Part shown: positions 20,636 through 33,030 of the stretch, one piece after another | How positions within the stretch are numbered: position 1 is the stretch's first letter | Layout: each line of letters opens with the position of its first letter | NCBI RefSeq assembly: GCF_007035645.1 | Contig: NZ_AP019632.1 | Coordinates: 496,001-560,000 of the forward strand | Length of the DNA: 64,000 bases | Source of the DNA: Enterobacter asburiae | GTDB taxonomy: Bacteria > Pseudomonadota > Gammaproteobacteria > Enterobacterales > Enterobacteriaceae | Direction: 5' to 3' | Translations under genes and position numbers: made by a program | Notes under the pieces: generated by a model | Told to the model about the DNA's origin: nothing | The model's database searches: none | The model's input: the letters and a program-made list of their open reading frames with translations, nothing else

Positions 20636-20737
20636 GATCGTTATGCGTCTTTCAGTTAACAGGTATCGCCTCAACCTGGAAGATTTGCAGCGTGTCCGGC
20701 GGGTTACCTAAATGCGGGATAGATGTGGTGCGAAAAA

Positions 20738-22309
20738 TCACGTCACCGGTGCCGGGTTAAACACCGCCAGCTGATTATGTAATCCCCATTGATCCGAGAA
20801 GGTTTTCTTCCGCCCGCTGGCGACATCCAGAATGAAGTGGAACAGTTTCCAGCCCACGTCCTCAATGCTCTCTTCTCCGGTGGCGATGGTGCCCGCGTTG
20901 ATGTCCATTAAGTCATACCAGCGGTTTGCCAGCTCGGTACGGGTCGCCATCTTGATCACCGGCACCGCCATCAGGCCGTACGGCGTGCCGCGCCCGGTGG
21001 TAAAGACCTGTACCGTAATGCCGGACGCCACCTGCTGCGTGCCGCAGACGAAATCGCTGGCCGGCGTTGCCGCGTAAATCAGGCCGCGCTTCGTCGGGCG
21101 CTGGCCCGGAGAAAGCACTTCCACAATCGCACTCTGTCCGGATTTGGCAATCGAACCAAGGGCTTTTTCCACCACGTTCGCGAGGCCGCCTTTTTTGTTC
21201 CCCGGAGACGGGTTGGCGCTGCGGTCGGTTTTGCCCATATCGAGATAGCTATCGTACCAGGCCATTTCCTCGAGCAGGCGCTTGCCGACCTCTTCATTAA
21301 CGGCGCGCGGCGTGAGCAGATGGATGGCGTCACGCACTTCGGTTACCTCGGAAAACATCACCGTGGCGCCGCAGCGAACAAGCAGATCGGACGCATAGCC
21401 CACCGCCGGGTTGGCCGTCACGCCGGAGAAGGCATCGCTGCCGCCGCACTGGGTGCCCACCACCAAATCAGACGCGGGGCAGGTTTCGCGCTGGCGCTTG
21501 TTGAGCTTGTCCAGATGGCGTTCAGCCACCTGCAGGATATCGTCGACCATTGAGCGGAAACCCACGTGGCGTTCGTCCTGCAGACGCACGATGCTGGCCT
21601 CGTCTGCCGGAATGGCTTTGACATCTTCGGTGCCCTGCAGCAGGCGCTCTGGCTGCAATTTTTCACACCCCAGACCAATTACCATCACCTCGCCGCCAAA
21701 GTTCGGGTTGAGGGCAATATTGTGAATGGTGCGGATCGGCACTACCGCAGCGGGTGCGTTAATCGCCACGCCGCAGCCGTAGAGGTGGTTCAGGCCCACC
21801 ACGCCGTCGACGTTCGGGTATTTCGGCAGCAGATCGCGTTCGATGATTTTCACCACGTAATCCACTACGCCCGCCACGCAGTGCACGCTGGTGGTAATGC
21901 CGAGCAGATTCTTGGTGCCGACGCTGCCGTCCGCGTTGCGGTAGCCTTCGAAGGTATAGCCCTCCAGCGGAGGAAGCGGTTCCGGCACGCGGGTCGCCAG
22001 CGGAAGCGTGTTCAGCGGCGGCGCTTCCGGCAGCGCCACCAGCGACTCCTCAACCCAGCTCCCCTGCGGTATAGAGCGAACGGCATAGCCGATGACTTCA
22101 CCGTAACGTACGATTTCGCTGTTAGCAGGGATATCCACCAGGGCGACCTTATGTCCCTGCGGAATATGCTCAATCAGTTCCAGCCCGTCCGGGAAGCGGG
22201 TGCCTGCTTTTAAGCCATTGTCGTTGACAATTATCGCCACATTATCGGTGTCGTGGACTTTTATATAAAACGCCGTCGGCGATGCCTGTCGAATTTCAAT
22301 GTCGGCCAT
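20738..22309 (-). CDS. garD: Galactarate dehydratase
   Basis: GarD dehydrates galactarate (mucate) to 5-keto-4-deoxy-D-glucarate, the first step of galactarate use. The 523 residues equal the E. coli length. An N-terminal SAF-like domain (about 15-95) is joined to a UxaA-family catalytic domain with [19 protein letters not shown], a [10 protein letters not shown] segment, [12 protein letters not shown] and a C-terminal VFNPAPVT. The cysteines lie where the family binds its metal. It is divergent from garL-garR across a 373-base control region. A paralogue, uxaA, occurs at 44-45.5 kb. Confidence 0.96.
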   Translation of the reverse strand: MADIEIRQASPTAFYIKVHDTDNVAIIVNDNGLKAGTRFPDGLELIEHIPQGHKVALVDIPANSEIVRYGEVIGYAVRSIPQGSWVEESLVALPEAPPLNTLPLATRVPEPLPPLEGYTFEGYRNADGSVGTKNLLGITTSVHCVAGVVDYVVKIIERDLLPKYPNVDGVVGLNHLYGCGVAINAPAAVVPIRTIHNIALNPNFGGEVMVIGLGCEKLQPERLLQGTEDVKAIPADEASIVRLQDERHVGFRSMVDDILQVAERHLDKLNKRQRETCPASDLVVGTQCGGSDAFSGVTANPAVGYASDLLVRCGATVMFSEVTEVRDAIHLLTPRAVNEEVGKRLLEEMAWYDSYLDMGKTDRSANPSPGNKKGGLANVVEKALGSIAKSGQSAIVEVLSPGQRPTKRGLIYAATPASDFVCGTQQVASGITVQVFTTGRGTPYGLMAVPVIKMATRTELANRWYDLMDINAGTIATGEESIEDVGWKLFHFILDVASGRKKTFSDQWGLHNQLAVFNPAPVT

Positions 22310-22682
22310 TGTTCAGTATTCTCCAGCAAAGTGTCTGATAATAAATTCAGCCAATTTTCTAATGGTAGAAATAAATACGCGGCTTTCAGAAATAAAGCAT
22401 GTCAGCATAGGGGATATGAAAATGTGATCGCGATCGCTCCAGAACCAGTAATGCCTGATTCTGTGCATTAGCGCCCAGCGCCTTGTGCATATGCAAAAAA
22501 ATTTATCGAAGTGTAACGCAATACTTGAGCATTAAAACAATGTGCGGTCGTGGATTGCGTCTTATACTGAATGACGATTTTATAACGCCAAAATACGTCG
22601 GAATAATAAATATAATGCTGGTGCGGTGTCTGAATAAATAAAATGATGCTGATATAGGCTGCGAATTAAAAAGGTAAATATG
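22310..22682. promoter_or_regulatory. garD-garL divergent control region
   Basis: This AT-rich interval must carry both promoters. I see a near-perfect palindrome, TTGTGCATATGCAAAA at 22483-22498 (14 of 16 positions symmetrical), with another TGTGCA half-site at 22462-22467. In enterics the galactarate/glucarate genes are activated by CdaR (SdaR), and this palindrome is the best operator candidate, unproven. A half-matched CRP-like TGTGATCGCGATCGCT lies near 22424. No open reading frame in it looks real. Confidence 0.4.
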
Positions 22683-23453
22683 ATGAGTAACGATATCTTC
22701 CCGAATAAATTTAAAGCGGCCCTCGCGGCACACCAGATTCAGATTGGCTGCTGGTCCGCGCTGGCAAACCCAATCAGCACCGAAGTGCTGGGCCTGGCCG
22801 GGTTCGACTGGCTGGTGCTGGACGGCGAACATGCGCCGAACGATATCAGCACCTTTATTCCGCAGCTGATGGCGCTGAAAGGCAGCCTCAGCGCCCCGGT
22901 AGTGCGCGTGCCAACTAACGAGCCGGTAATTATCAAGCGCCTGCTGGATATCGGTTTCTACAACTTCCTGATCCCGTTTGTGGAGACGGAAGAACAAGCG
23001 GCCCTGGCCGTAGCCTCAACGCGCTATCCGCCTGAAGGGATCCGCGGCGTTTCCGTTTCGCATCGCGCCAATATGTTTGGCACCGTGCCGGACTACTTCG
23101 CGCAGTCCAATAACAACATCACTATTCTGGTTCAGATCGAGAGCCAGCAGGGCGTTGATAACGTTGACGCGATTGCAGCCACAAACGGCGTGGACGGTAT
23201 CTTCGTCGGCCCAAGCGATCTGGCGGCCGCTTTTGGCCATCTGGGTAACGCCAGCCACCCTGAAGTGCAGCGCGCGATCCAGCACATCTTTGCCCGCGCT
23301 AAAGCTCACGGCAAACCGTGCGGCATTCTGGCGCCGGTTGAGGCTGACGCCCGTCGCTATCTGGAGTGGGGAGCCACGTTTGTTGCCGTCGGCAGCGACC
23401 TCGGCGTATTCCGCTCGGCCACGCAGAAATTAGCCGACGCTTTTAAAAAATAA
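22683..23453 (+). CDS. garL: 5-keto-4-deoxy-D-glucarate aldolase
   Basis: GarL splits 5-keto-4-deoxy-D-glucarate (or 2-keto-3-deoxy-D-glucarate) into pyruvate and tartronate semialdehyde. It is a class II, Mg-dependent aldolase of the HpcH/HpaI family. The 256 residues equal E. coli. Family segments are [52 protein letters not shown] and [15 protein letters not shown]. Two ATGs stand in tandem (22680 and 22683); the second gives the usual length and better spacing from AAGG. It is followed by garR after 21 bases. The galactarate transporter gene garP, which precedes garL in E. coli, is absent. Confidence 0.95.
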   Translation: MSNDIFPNKFKAALAAHQIQIGCWSALANPISTEVLGLAGFDWLVLDGEHAPNDISTFIPQLMALKGSLSAPVVRVPTNEPVIIKRLLDIGFYNFLIPFVETEEQAALAVASTRYPPEGIRGVSVSHRANMFGTVPDYFAQSNNNITILVQIESQQGVDNVDAIAATNGVDGIFVGPSDLAAAFGHLGNASHPEVQRAIQHIFARAKAHGKPCGILAPVEADARRYLEWGATFVAVGSDLGVFRSATQKLADAFKK

Positions 23454-23474
23454 CCATCATTGAGGAAACAGATT

Positions 23475-24365
23475 ATGACGCTGAAAGTGGGTTTTATTGG
23501 CCTGGGGATCATGGGTAAACCAATGAGTAAGAACCTCATCAAAGCGGGTTACTCACTGGTGGTATCCGATCACAATCCGCAGGCCGTGGCAGAGGTGATA
23601 GCGGCGGGCGCTGAAACGGCCACCACCGCGAAGGCCATTGCCGAGCAGTGCGATGTCATCATCACCATGCTGCCCAACTCCCCGCATGTTAAAGAGGTTG
23701 CGCTGGGTGAGAACGGCATTATCGACGGTGCGAAGCTGGGCCTGGTGCTGATTGATATGAGTTCTATTGCGCCGCTTGCAAGCCGTGAAATCAGCGAGGC
23801 GTTAAAAGCGAAGGGCGTCGATATGCTGGATGCGCCGGTCAGCGGCGGTGAGCCGAAAGCGATCGACGGCACGCTGTCGGTGATGGTCGGCGGAGATAAA
23901 GCCGTTTTCGATAGATACTACGACCTGATGAAAGCCATGGCGGGCTCCGTGGTGCATACCGGGGACATCGGGGCGGGTAACGTGACCAAGCTGGCAAACC
24001 AGGTGATTGTGGCGCTGAACATTGCCGCCATGTCCGAAGCGCTGACTCTGGCAACCAAAGCGGGCGTCAACCCGGATCTGGTCTACCAGGCCATTCGCGG
24101 CGGTCTAGCGGGCAGTACCGTGCTGGATGCCAAAGCGCCGATGATCATGGATCGTAATTTCAAACCCGGTTTCCGCATCGACCTGCACATTAAAGATCTG
24201 GCGAACGCGCTGGATACGTCACACGGCGTAGGCGCGCAGCTGCCGCTGACCGCGGCGGTCATGGAGATGATGCAGGCGCTGCGTGCCGATGGCCTGGGCA
24301 CGGCCGATCACAGCGCGATTGCGTGCTACTACGAAAAACTGGCGAAGGTGGAAGTGGCGCGTTAA
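23475..24365 (+). CDS. garR: Tartronate semialdehyde reductase
   Basis: GarR reduces tartronate semialdehyde to D-glycerate with NAD(P)H. The 296 residues form a beta-hydroxyacid dehydrogenase: Rossmann loop GFIGLGIMGKPMSKNL, substrate loop DAPVSGGEPKAIDGTL, and catalytic lysine in GNVTKLANQVIVALN. The ATG at 23475 is preceded by GAGGAAA at good spacing. The open frame continues a few codons upstream to a TTG that lacks these features. In E. coli the next gene is the glycerate kinase garK; here the gene is followed within 24 bases by the rnpB promoter, so garK is missing from this locus. Confidence 0.95.
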   Translation: MTLKVGFIGLGIMGKPMSKNLIKAGYSLVVSDHNPQAVAEVIAAGAETATTAKAIAEQCDVIITMLPNSPHVKEVALGENGIIDGAKLGLVLIDMSSIAPLASREISEALKAKGVDMLDAPVSGGEPKAIDGTLSVMVGGDKAVFDRYYDLMKAMAGSVVHTGDIGAGNVTKLANQVIVALNIAAMSEALTLATKAGVNPDLVYQAIRGGLAGSTVLDAKAPMIMDRNFKPGFRIDLHIKDLANALDTSHGVGAQLPLTAAVMEMMQALRADGLGTADHSAIACYYEKLAKVEVAR

Positions 24366-24388
24366 TCACGCCTTGCCCACACCTGAGG

Positions 24389-24417
24389 GTGACAGCGGCG
24401 CGCAAACCCTCTATACT
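24389..24417 (+). promoter_or_regulatory. rnpB promoter
   Basis: GTGACA at 24389-24394 and TATACT at 24412-24417 have 17-base spacing, and the RNA start at 24425 lies seven bases downstream. A GCGCGCC discriminator between box and start is typical of stringently controlled stable-RNA promoters. Confidence 0.85.
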
Positions 24418-24424
24418 GCGCGCC

Positions 24425-24801
<377 letters not shown>

Positions 24802-24809
24802 TCTTAAAA

Positions 24810-24832
24810 AACCCCGCTTCGGCGGGGTTTTT
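24810..24832 (+). terminator. rnpB intrinsic terminator
   Basis: AACCCCGC, TTC and GGCGGGGTT form a strong hairpin followed by a T-run, eight bases after the mature M1 RNA end. Confidence 0.95.
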
Positions 24833-25396
24833 GCTTTCCGGGTGATGCTGGATGGGTAAGCGCAGCGCCGGACAAACGACATCAATTCTCATATTTGCGA
24901 CATTAAGCACATTTCACTGTTTTTACCCCTTCCGTATCGCTCCTGCATCTGTAGACGATCGCCATCACAAAATTTCACGCTAAAAAACAGGTGATTTTCA
25001 GTATTGATAATTTGTTATGTTTGTTACCTATATGATCGAGAATCTTTTCTCGTTTGATATGCATATATTGAAATCAAATACATTTCTCCCGTGAATATGT
25101 GACGCATTCCACTCTTTTCCGCAAACCTGAAAATTCGCATCGGAAAAATTTAATAAATTGAAAGAATGTTTCAAGCAAATAGCGGTTATTTATTGGTCTT
25201 TAATTGCCTGAAAGATCGTCTTTATTGATTTTTTTAACGCTGAAAAATTTATCAAGGTTATCGCCATAAAATAAATTTATTACTACTGCTTTTATTGATC
25301 GATATCAGCGTAATGGTGTGGTTGTATTTATTTATCTTATTGATAATAAATGCATTTTTTGGTTTTCGTTGTTCCTGTGAAGCGTGCGAAAAAGCA
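24833..25396. other. AT-rich region upstream of tdcA, no gene seen
   Basis: After a short partial REP-like stretch (GGGTAAGCGCAGCGCCGGAC near 24855) the DNA turns strongly AT-rich to the tdcA promoter. In E. coli the matching region carries the divergent activator gene tdcR and sites for IHF and TdcA. I find no open frame of 60 codons or more here that is not a shadow of rnpB, so tdcR appears to be absent or much shorter. The composition fits a bent regulatory region with IHF or H-NS binding, which I infer only. Confidence 0.5.
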
Positions 25397-25443
25397 AATT
25401 GTGAGTGACAGCACATACCCCCTTAAACACTATTAGGTAGAAT
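25397..25443 (+). promoter_or_regulatory. tdcA promoter with CRP site
   Basis: TGTGAGTGACAGCACA at 25400-25415 matches the CRP consensus TGTGA-N6-TCACA at nine of ten positions. TAGAAT at 25438-25443 is a good -10 box, placing the transcription start near 25450 and the CRP centre at about -42, the class II position. E. coli tdcA has the same layout, so the operon should need cyclic AMP-CRP. Confidence 0.8.
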
Positions 25444-25477
25444 CCGCTCCGTCATAGGGAAATAAGCGCAGAATATT

Positions 25478-26398
25478 ATGAACACTATTATTCTACCGAA
25501 AACACAGCAACTCGTGGTATTTCAGGAAGTCATTAAAAGTGGCTCCATAGGTTCTGCAGCAAGACAGCTTGGCCTGACGCAACCCGCCGTCAGCAAAATC
25601 ATCAGCGATATTGAGTCCTACTTCGGCGTGGAAGTGATGGTGCGTAAAAACACCGGCGTAAAACTCACTGCCGCGGGCCAGGTTCTGCTCTCGTACTCTG
25701 AGTCGATCACCCGCGAAATGAAAAACATGGTGAGTGAGATTAACAGCCTGAGCTTCAGTACCGTTATGGACGTCTCCTTTGGCTACCCGTCGCTGATCGG
25801 CTTTACCTTCCTGTCCGAGATGATCAAAAAATTCAAGGAAGTGTTCCCGAAAGCACGCGTCTCGATGTATGAAGCCCAGCTCTCCTCTTTCCTTCCGGCT
25901 ATTCGCGACGGTCGTCTGGATTTCGCTATCGGCACGCTGAGTGATGAAATGCTGCTGCAGGATCTGCACGTCGAACCGCTGTTTGAGTCCGAGTTTGTGC
26001 TGGTCGCCAGCAAAACGCGAACGTGCACCGGCCCGACGACACTGGCATCGCTCACGCACGAGCAGTGGGTGATGCCGCAAACCGATATGGGCTACTACAA
26101 AGAACTTCTGACCACCCTGCAAGACAACCACATCAGCATCGAAAACATCGTCCAGACCGATTCTGTCGTCACCATTTATAACCTTGTCCTGAATGCCGAT
26201 TATCTGACGGTCATTCCCCGCGACATGATTGCGCCGTTCGGTTCTGACCAGTTTATTGTGCTGCCCGTAGAAGATGAATTACCCGTGGCGCGTTATGCCG
26301 CCGTGTGGTCAAAAAATTACAGGATTAAAAAATCGGCGTCAGTATTAGTTGAGCTGGCAAAACAGTATTCGTCGATGAATATCGAAAGACGACGATGA
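25478..26398 (+). CDS. tdcA: LysR-type activator of the tdc operon
   Basis: TdcA activates anaerobic threonine/serine degradation genes. The 306 residues contain an N-terminal winged helix-turn-helix (about residues 7-66) with SGSIGSAARQLGLTQPAVSK, and a C-terminal effector-binding domain from about 95. The sequence closely follows E. coli TdcA (312 residues) and ends slightly shorter. It is the first gene of tdcABCDE. A 100-base gap separates it from tdcB, which may hold further regulatory sequence. Confidence 0.95.
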   Translation: MNTIILPKTQQLVVFQEVIKSGSIGSAARQLGLTQPAVSKIISDIESYFGVEVMVRKNTGVKLTAAGQVLLSYSESITREMKNMVSEINSLSFSTVMDVSFGYPSLIGFTFLSEMIKKFKEVFPKARVSMYEAQLSSFLPAIRDGRLDFAIGTLSDEMLLQDLHVEPLFESEFVLVASKTRTCTGPTTLASLTHEQWVMPQTDMGYYKELLTTLQDNHISIENIVQTDSVVTIYNLVLNADYLTVIPRDMIAPFGSDQFIVLPVEDELPVARYAAVWSKNYRIKKSASVLVELAKQYSSMNIERRR

Positions 26399-26498
26399 AT
26401 AATAAGTAATCATTTTAAAAACACCCAGAGCTTATCTCTGTAACGCTCTGATACCCTGACTTTGCCCGAAAAGAATGAATTATTATAACGAGGATATT

Positions 26499-27488
26499 AT
26501 GCATATTACCTACGATCTCCCGGTAACGATTGAAGATATTCAGGACGCCAGAAAACGACTGGCAGGAAAAATATATAAAACAGGTATGCCGCGCTCGAAT
26601 TATCTTAGCGAACGCTGCAAGGGCGAAATATTCCTGAAGTTTGAGAACATGCAGCGTACCGGCTCGTTTAAGATCCGCGGCGCGTTTAACAAGTTAAGCT
26701 CGCTGACCGACGCTGAAAAACGCAAAGGCGTTGTCGCCTGCTCCGCGGGAAACCACGCGCAGGGTGTGTCCCTCTCCTGCGCGATGCTTGGCATCGACGG
26801 CAAAGTGGTGATGCCGATGGGCGCGCCGAAGTCTAAGGTGGCCGCGACGCGCGACTACTCCGCCGAAGTGGTGCTGCACGGCGAGAACTTCAACGACACC
26901 ATTGCCAAAGTCAGCGAAATCGTCGAGATGGAAGGGCGCATTTTTATTCCGCCGTACGATGACGCCAAAGTGATCGCCGGGCAGGGCACCATCGGTCTGG
27001 AAATTCTCGAAGATTTATACGATGTGGATAACGTTATTGTGCCTATCGGCGGCGGCGGTTTAATTGCCGGGATTGCGACGGCAATTAAATCCATTAACCC
27101 CACCATTAATATCATCGGCGTGCAGTCAGAAAATGTTCACGGCATGGCGGCATCGTATCAGGCTGGGGAAATAATCAGCCATCGCGTTAGTGGCACGCTG
27201 GCCGACGGCTGTGACGTTTCTCGCCCCGGTAATTTACCGTTCGAAATTGTTCGCGAGCTGGTTGATGACATTGTGCTGGTCAGCGAAGACAACATTCGCG
27301 ACAGCATGATCGCGCTTATTCAGCGAAATAAAGTGGTGACGGAAGGTGCCGGCGCGCTGGCCTGTGCCGCGTTATTAAGCGGCAAGCTTGACCACTATAT
27401 TCAGGGTCGAAAAACCGTCTGCATTATTTCCGGCGGCAATATCGATCTCTCCCGTGTTTCCCAAATTACCGGCTTCGTTGACGCATAA
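26499..27488 (+). CDS. tdcB: Catabolic threonine dehydratase
   Basis: TdcB deaminates threonine to 2-ketobutyrate (and serine to pyruvate) with pyridoxal phosphate; the E. coli enzyme is activated by AMP under anaerobic conditions. The 329 residues match. The cofactor lysine is Lys58 in [13 protein letters not shown], and the phosphate loop [13 protein letters not shown] is present. There is no C-terminal ACT regulatory domain, which separates it from the biosynthetic IlvA. The start at 26499 ([14 protein letters not shown]) was chosen by homology; the frame extends eight codons upstream. Confidence 0.97.
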   Translation: MHITYDLPVTIEDIQDARKRLAGKIYKTGMPRSNYLSERCKGEIFLKFENMQRTGSFKIRGAFNKLSSLTDAEKRKGVVACSAGNHAQGVSLSCAMLGIDGKVVMPMGAPKSKVAATRDYSAEVVLHGENFNDTIAKVSEIVEMEGRIFIPPYDDAKVIAGQGTIGLEILEDLYDVDNVIVPIGGGGLIAGIATAIKSINPTINIIGVQSENVHGMAASYQAGEIISHRVSGTLADGCDVSRPGNLPFEIVRELVDDIVLVSEDNIRDSMIALIQRNKVVTEGAGALACAALLSGKLDHYIQGRKTVCIISGGNIDLSRVSQITGFVDA

Positions 27489-27494
27489 AGGTGA

Positions 27495-28829
<1,335 letters not shown>

Positions 28830-28859
28830 CCCATTGCTCAGGAAGAGCGGAGTCACATG

Positions 28860-30068
28860 ATGATTGAGTTTCCGGTTGTACTGGTTATTAACTGCGGATC
28901 GTCCTCTGTTAAGTTTTCGGTGCTCGACGCCAGCAGCTGCGATGCCCTGATGACGGGCATTGCAGACGGGATCAACACCGAGAAGGCCTTTATTTCCGTG
29001 AACGGGGGTGAGCCAGCCAGACTGGCTCACCAGGACTACGAAGGGGCGCTGGCTGCCATCGCCCTGGAGCTGGAGAAGCGTAACCTGATGAGCAGCGTGG
29101 CCTTAATTGGCCACCGCATTGCGCACGGGGGAAACCTCTTCAGCGAGTCGACCCTGATCACGGAAGAGGCGATCGCGCAGATTCGCCAGGTCTCCCCGCT
29201 GGCGCCGCTGCATAACTACGCCAACCTGAGCGGCGTGGAAGCGGCAGAGCGCCTGTTCCCGGGCGTGCAGCAGGTCGCGGTATTTGATACCAGCTTCCAC
29301 CAGACGCTGCCGCCGCAGGCATATCTGTACGGATTGCCGTACCGCTATTTTGAAGAGCTGGGCGTGCGCCGCTACGGCTTCCACGGCACCTCTCACCGCT
29401 ACGTGGCCGCACAGGCGCATACGCTTCTCGGGCTGTCCGCCGACGACAGCGGCCTGGTGATTGCCCATCTCGGCAACGGGGCGTCTATCTGCGCGGTGCG
29501 CAACGGCGAAAGCGTCGACACCTCGATGGGGATGACGCCGCTGGAAGGGCTGGTGATGGGTACGCGTTGCGGCGATGTGGACTTCGGCGCGATGGCGTGG
29601 ATTGCCCAGCAGACCGGCCAGTCGTTCGAGGATCTGGAGCGCGTGGTCAATAAAGAGTCCGGGCTGCTGGGGATCTCCGGCATCTCCTCCGATTTACGTG
29701 CGCTGGAGAAAGCCTGGCACGAAGGCAACGAGCGGGCGCAGCTGGCTATCCATACCTTCGTGCACCGCATTGCGCGACATATTGCCGGCCACGCGGCGTC
29801 GCTGCACCGCCTGGATGGGGTGGTCTTTACCGGCGGAATTGGCGAAAACTCGAAGCTTGTCCGCACGCTGGTGGCGGAACATCTGAAAGTCTTCGGCATC
29901 ATCCTCGACGACGCCAAAAATGCCCTGCCGGGGAGCGCGGGTGAGCGCGTGATCTCCACCGAATCGTCCCGCGTGGCCTGCGCGGTTATCCCTACCAACG
30001 AAGAAAAAATGATCGCGCTGGACGCCCTCCGTCTTGGAAAGGTTACCCCGGCCGCGGCTTACGCCTGA
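28860..30068 (+). CDS. tdcD: Propionate/acetate kinase
   Basis: TdcD transfers phosphate from propionyl (or acetyl) phosphate to ADP, giving ATP in the last step of threonine fermentation. The 402 residues match E. coli. Acetokinase signatures are [15 protein letters not shown] near the N-terminus and [15 protein letters not shown] in the middle; [14 protein letters not shown] and FTGGIGENS complete the ASKHA-type nucleotide site. ATGs occur at 28857 and 28860; the second gives the family length and better spacing from GCGGAG. It sits between tdcC and tdcE in one operon. Confidence 0.96.
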   Translation: MIEFPVVLVINCGSSSVKFSVLDASSCDALMTGIADGINTEKAFISVNGGEPARLAHQDYEGALAAIALELEKRNLMSSVALIGHRIAHGGNLFSESTLITEEAIAQIRQVSPLAPLHNYANLSGVEAAERLFPGVQQVAVFDTSFHQTLPPQAYLYGLPYRYFEELGVRRYGFHGTSHRYVAAQAHTLLGLSADDSGLVIAHLGNGASICAVRNGESVDTSMGMTPLEGLVMGTRCGDVDFGAMAWIAQQTGQSFEDLERVVNKESGLLGISGISSDLRALEKAWHEGNERAQLAIHTFVHRIARHIAGHAASLHRLDGVVFTGGIGENSKLVRTLVAEHLKVFGIILDDAKNALPGSAGERVISTESSRVACAVIPTNEEKMIALDALRLGKVTPAAAYA

Positions 30069-30083
30069 TAAAGCGAGAATCAC

Positions 30084-32378
30084 ATGAAAGTAACAATCGA
30101 TACGGGCGTCGCGCCCTACAGCGACGCATGGGCCGGGTTTCGCGGTGAAGAATGGAAAAACGCCGTCAACGTCCGCGATTTTATTCAGCATAACTACACC
30201 CCTTATGAAGGCGATGAAGCTTTCCTCGCGCAGGCGACGCCAGCAACGACGGCGCTGTGGCAGAAGGTAATGGTCGGCATTCGCCAGGAGAACGCCACCC
30301 ACGCCCCGGTGGATTTTGATACCAACATCGCCACCACCATTACGGCCCACGGGCCGGGCTATATCGACCAGGATCTGGAGACGATCGTCGGCCTGCAAAC
30401 CGATAAGCCGCTCAAGCGCGCGCTGCACCCGTATGGCGGGATCAACATGATCCGCAGCTCGTTCGAAGCCTATGGTCGGGAGATGGATCCGCAGTTCGAA
30501 TACCTGTTTACCGACCTGCGCAAAACCCACAACCAGGGCGTGTTTGACGTCTATTCGCCGGAGATGATGCGCTGCCGTAAATCCGGCGTGCTGACCGGTT
30601 TGCCGGACGGCTACGGGCGCGGACGCATCATCGGTGACTATCGCCGCGTGGCGCTATACGGGATCGCTTATCTGGTGCGCGAGCGCGAACTGCAGTTTGC
30701 CGATCTGCAGGGCAGGCTGGAGCGCGGTGAAGATCTGGAGGCGACGATCCGCCTGCGTGAAGAGCTGGCGGAGCACAGGCGCGCGCTGCTGCAGATCCAG
30801 CAGATGGCGGCGAACTATGGCTTTGATATTTCACGTCCGGCGATGAACGCCCAGGAAGCGGTGCAGTGGGTCTATTTTGCCTATCTTGCAGCGGTGAAAT
30901 CCCAGAACGGTGGGGCGATGTCGCTAGGGCGCACGGCCTCGTTCCTCGATATCTACATTGAACGCGACATGCAGGCAGGAAGGCTGAATGAAGTCCAGGC
31001 GCAGGAACTGATCGACCACTTCATCATGAAGATCCGCATGGTGCGCTTCCTGCGCACGCCGGAGTTCGACACGCTCTTCTCCGGCGATCCAATCTGGGCG
31101 ACGGAAGTGATCGGCGGCATGGGGCTGGACGGGCGCACGCTGGTGACCAAAAACAGCTTCCGCTATCTGCATACCCTGCACACCATGGGGCCTGCGCCGG
31201 AGCCGAACCTGACGATCCTCTGGTCTGAACAACTGCCGATCGCGTTCAAGAAATACGCCGCGCAGGTGTCGATCGTCACCTCTTCGCTGCAGTATGAGAA
31301 CGACGATCTGATGCGTGCGGACTTCAACAGCGACGACTACGCCATTGCCTGCTGCGTCAGCCCGATGGTGATCGGCAAGCAGATGCAGTTCTTTGGCGCG
31401 CGCGCCAACCTCGCCAAAACGCTGCTGTACGCGATCAACGGCGGGGTGGACGAGAAGCTGAAGATCCAGGTCGGCCCGAAAACCGAGCCGCTGCTGGACG
31501 ACGTGCTGGATTACGATACCGTGATGGCGAGCCTCGATCACTTTATGGACTGGCTGGCGGTGCAGTACATCAGCGCCCTGAACCTCATTCACTACATGCA
31601 TGATAAGTACAGCTACGAAGCCTCGCTGATGGCGCTCCACGACCGGGACGTCTATCGCACCATGGCCTGCGGCATTGCCGGGCTGTCGGTGGCGGCGGAC
31701 TCCCTGTCGGCCATTAAATACGCCACGGTGAAGCCGGTGCGCGACCACACCGGTCTGGCGGTCGATTTCGTGATTGAAGGGGACTACCCGCAGTACGGCA
31801 ATAACGACGACCGCGTGGACAGCATCGCCTGCGATCTGGTGGAGCGCTTTATGAAGAAAATTCAGGCGCTGCCAACCTACCGCAACGCGGTGCCAACCCA
31901 GTCGATCCTGACCATCACCTCCAACGTGGTTTACGGCCAGAAGACCGGGAACACGCCGGACGGACGCCGCGGCGGCACGCCGTTTGCGCCTGGCGCGAAC
32001 CCGATGCACGGCCGCGACAGAAAAGGGGCCGTGGCCTCGCTAACGTCGGTGGCCAAGCTGCCGTTCACCTATGCGAAAGACGGTATCTCCTACACCTTCT
32101 CCATCGTGCCGCAGGCGCTGGGCAAGGACGAGCTGGTGCGCAAAACCAACCTGGTGGGGCTGCTGGAGGGGTACTTCCATCACGAAGCGTCCATTGAGGG
32201 CGGGCAGCATCTGAACGTCAACGTCATGAACCGGGAAATGCTCCTCGATGCCATTGCGCATCCCGAGAATTACCCGAACCTGACGATCCGCGTTTCAGGC
32301 TATGCGGTGCGTTTTAACGCACTGACGCGCGAGCAGCAGCAGGATGTGATTTCGAGGACGTTTACGCAATCTATCTGA
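30084..32378 (+). CDS. tdcE: 2-ketobutyrate formate-lyase/pyruvate formate-lyase
   Basis: TdcE is a glycyl-radical enzyme that splits 2-ketobutyrate or pyruvate with CoA to propionyl- or acetyl-CoA plus formate. The 764 residues equal E. coli. The adjacent active-site cysteines are Cys423-Cys424 in IACCVSPMV. The glycyl radical would form on Gly739 in RVSGYAVRF near the C-terminus after activation by an activase such as PflA, which is not encoded here. It is the last gene of the operon: a terminator follows 15 bases after the stop. E. coli continues with tdcF and tdcG, which are absent. Confidence 0.97.
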   Translation: MKVTIDTGVAPYSDAWAGFRGEEWKNAVNVRDFIQHNYTPYEGDEAFLAQATPATTALWQKVMVGIRQENATHAPVDFDTNIATTITAHGPGYIDQDLETIVGLQTDKPLKRALHPYGGINMIRSSFEAYGREMDPQFEYLFTDLRKTHNQGVFDVYSPEMMRCRKSGVLTGLPDGYGRGRIIGDYRRVALYGIAYLVRERELQFADLQGRLERGEDLEATIRLREELAEHRRALLQIQQMAANYGFDISRPAMNAQEAVQWVYFAYLAAVKSQNGGAMSLGRTASFLDIYIERDMQAGRLNEVQAQELIDHFIMKIRMVRFLRTPEFDTLFSGDPIWATEVIGGMGLDGRTLVTKNSFRYLHTLHTMGPAPEPNLTILWSEQLPIAFKKYAAQVSIVTSSLQYENDDLMRADFNSDDYAIACCVSPMVIGKQMQFFGARANLAKTLLYAINGGVDEKLKIQVGPKTEPLLDDVLDYDTVMASLDHFMDWLAVQYISALNLIHYMHDKYSYEASLMALHDRDVYRTMACGIAGLSVAADSLSAIKYATVKPVRDHTGLAVDFVIEGDYPQYGNNDDRVDSIACDLVERFMKKIQALPTYRNAVPTQSILTITSNVVYGQKTGNTPDGRRGGTPFAPGANPMHGRDRKGAVASLTSVAKLPFTYAKDGISYTFSIVPQALGKDELVRKTNLVGLLEGYFHHEASIEGGQHLNVNVMNREMLLDAIAHPENYPNLTIRVSGYAVRFNALTREQQQDVISRTFTQSI

Positions 32379-32393
32379 CGACATTCAGGTCTC

Positions 32394-32422
32394 ATGCCCC
32401 CTCACCCTGGGGGCATTTTTTT
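32394..32422 (+). terminator. tdc operon terminator
   Basis: ATGCCCCC, TCACC and TGGGGGCAT form a strong hairpin followed by seven T residues. It ends the operon at tdcE. Confidence 0.92.
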
Positions 32423-32529
32423 GCCCGCTAAACATACAAAATTGTTTATATAATTACTCACACATATTCATCCGCTCTTGAAAAACAATACGCCTGCTTT
32501 TCCCTATCACAGCATGTAAGGACAGTAAG

Positions 32530-32940
32530 ATGATGAAAATGACCCGTATTGCGCTGGTCGCCGCCTCGCTGGCAGCGTGCAGTTTTACGGCGCAGGCCGC
32601 GAACGTTGAGGCTGCCCCGTCTCCCTCGCAGGATCCGCTGGTACAGCACCTGAAGCTCAGCAATGAGCAGGTTAAAAAGATTGAAGATCTGCATAAGCAG
32701 CTGGAACAAAATGTCAGCAAGATCCCGATGACGGGGGTGAAGGACGGCGCGCTGATCGACATGTTCCAGGCGGGTAAATGGGACGAAAGCACGGTGAAAA
32801 GCCAGCTTGCTGCCTTTAGCAAAATTGAAGAGCAGACCCGCTATTACCGCGTGAAATATTACTTCGACGTCAGCCAGGTGTTGACGCCGGAACAGCGTAA
32901 GCAGATTAGAACCGATATGGCTAACGCGCTGGCAGAGTGA
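32530..32940 (+). CDS. Spy/CpxP-family periplasmic protein
   Basis: The 136-residue protein has an N-terminal signal peptide and a mature part of amphipathic helices with LKLSNEQVKKIEDLHKQLEQ and a late LTPEQRKQIR, resembling the repeated LTxxQ motif of Spy and CpxP. Proteins of this family are periplasmic ATP-independent chaperones or stress sensors. The precise function is not readable. Cleavage after AQA (residue 23-24) is most likely; SLAAC at 13-17 also resembles a lipobox, so a lipoprotein is possible. AAGGA lies seven bases before the ATG. It has its own position between the tdc terminator and yhaK, where E. coli carries tdcF, tdcG and other genes. Confidence 0.75.
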   Translation: MMKMTRIALVAASLAACSFTAQAANVEAAPSPSQDPLVQHLKLSNEQVKKIEDLHKQLEQNVSKIPMTGVKDGALIDMFQAGKWDESTVKSQLAAFSKIEEQTRYYRVKYYFDVSQVLTPEQRKQIRTDMANALAE

Positions 32941-32991
32941 TTTCGTACGTCGCGAACGGCGCCGGATGATTCTGGCGTGGATCGATCGGTT

Positions 32992-33022
32992 CCCTCTCCC
33001 ATTGGGAGAGGGTTAGGGTGAG
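32992..33022. repeat. CCCTCTCCC-type palindromic repeat, copy 2
   Basis: CCCTCTCCC, ATT, GGGAGAGGG is followed by TTAGGGTGAG, so the element reads in the opposite orientation to copy 1. It lies between the converging Spy-like gene and yhaK. Confidence 0.7.
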
Positions 33023-33030
33023 AGCATTCT

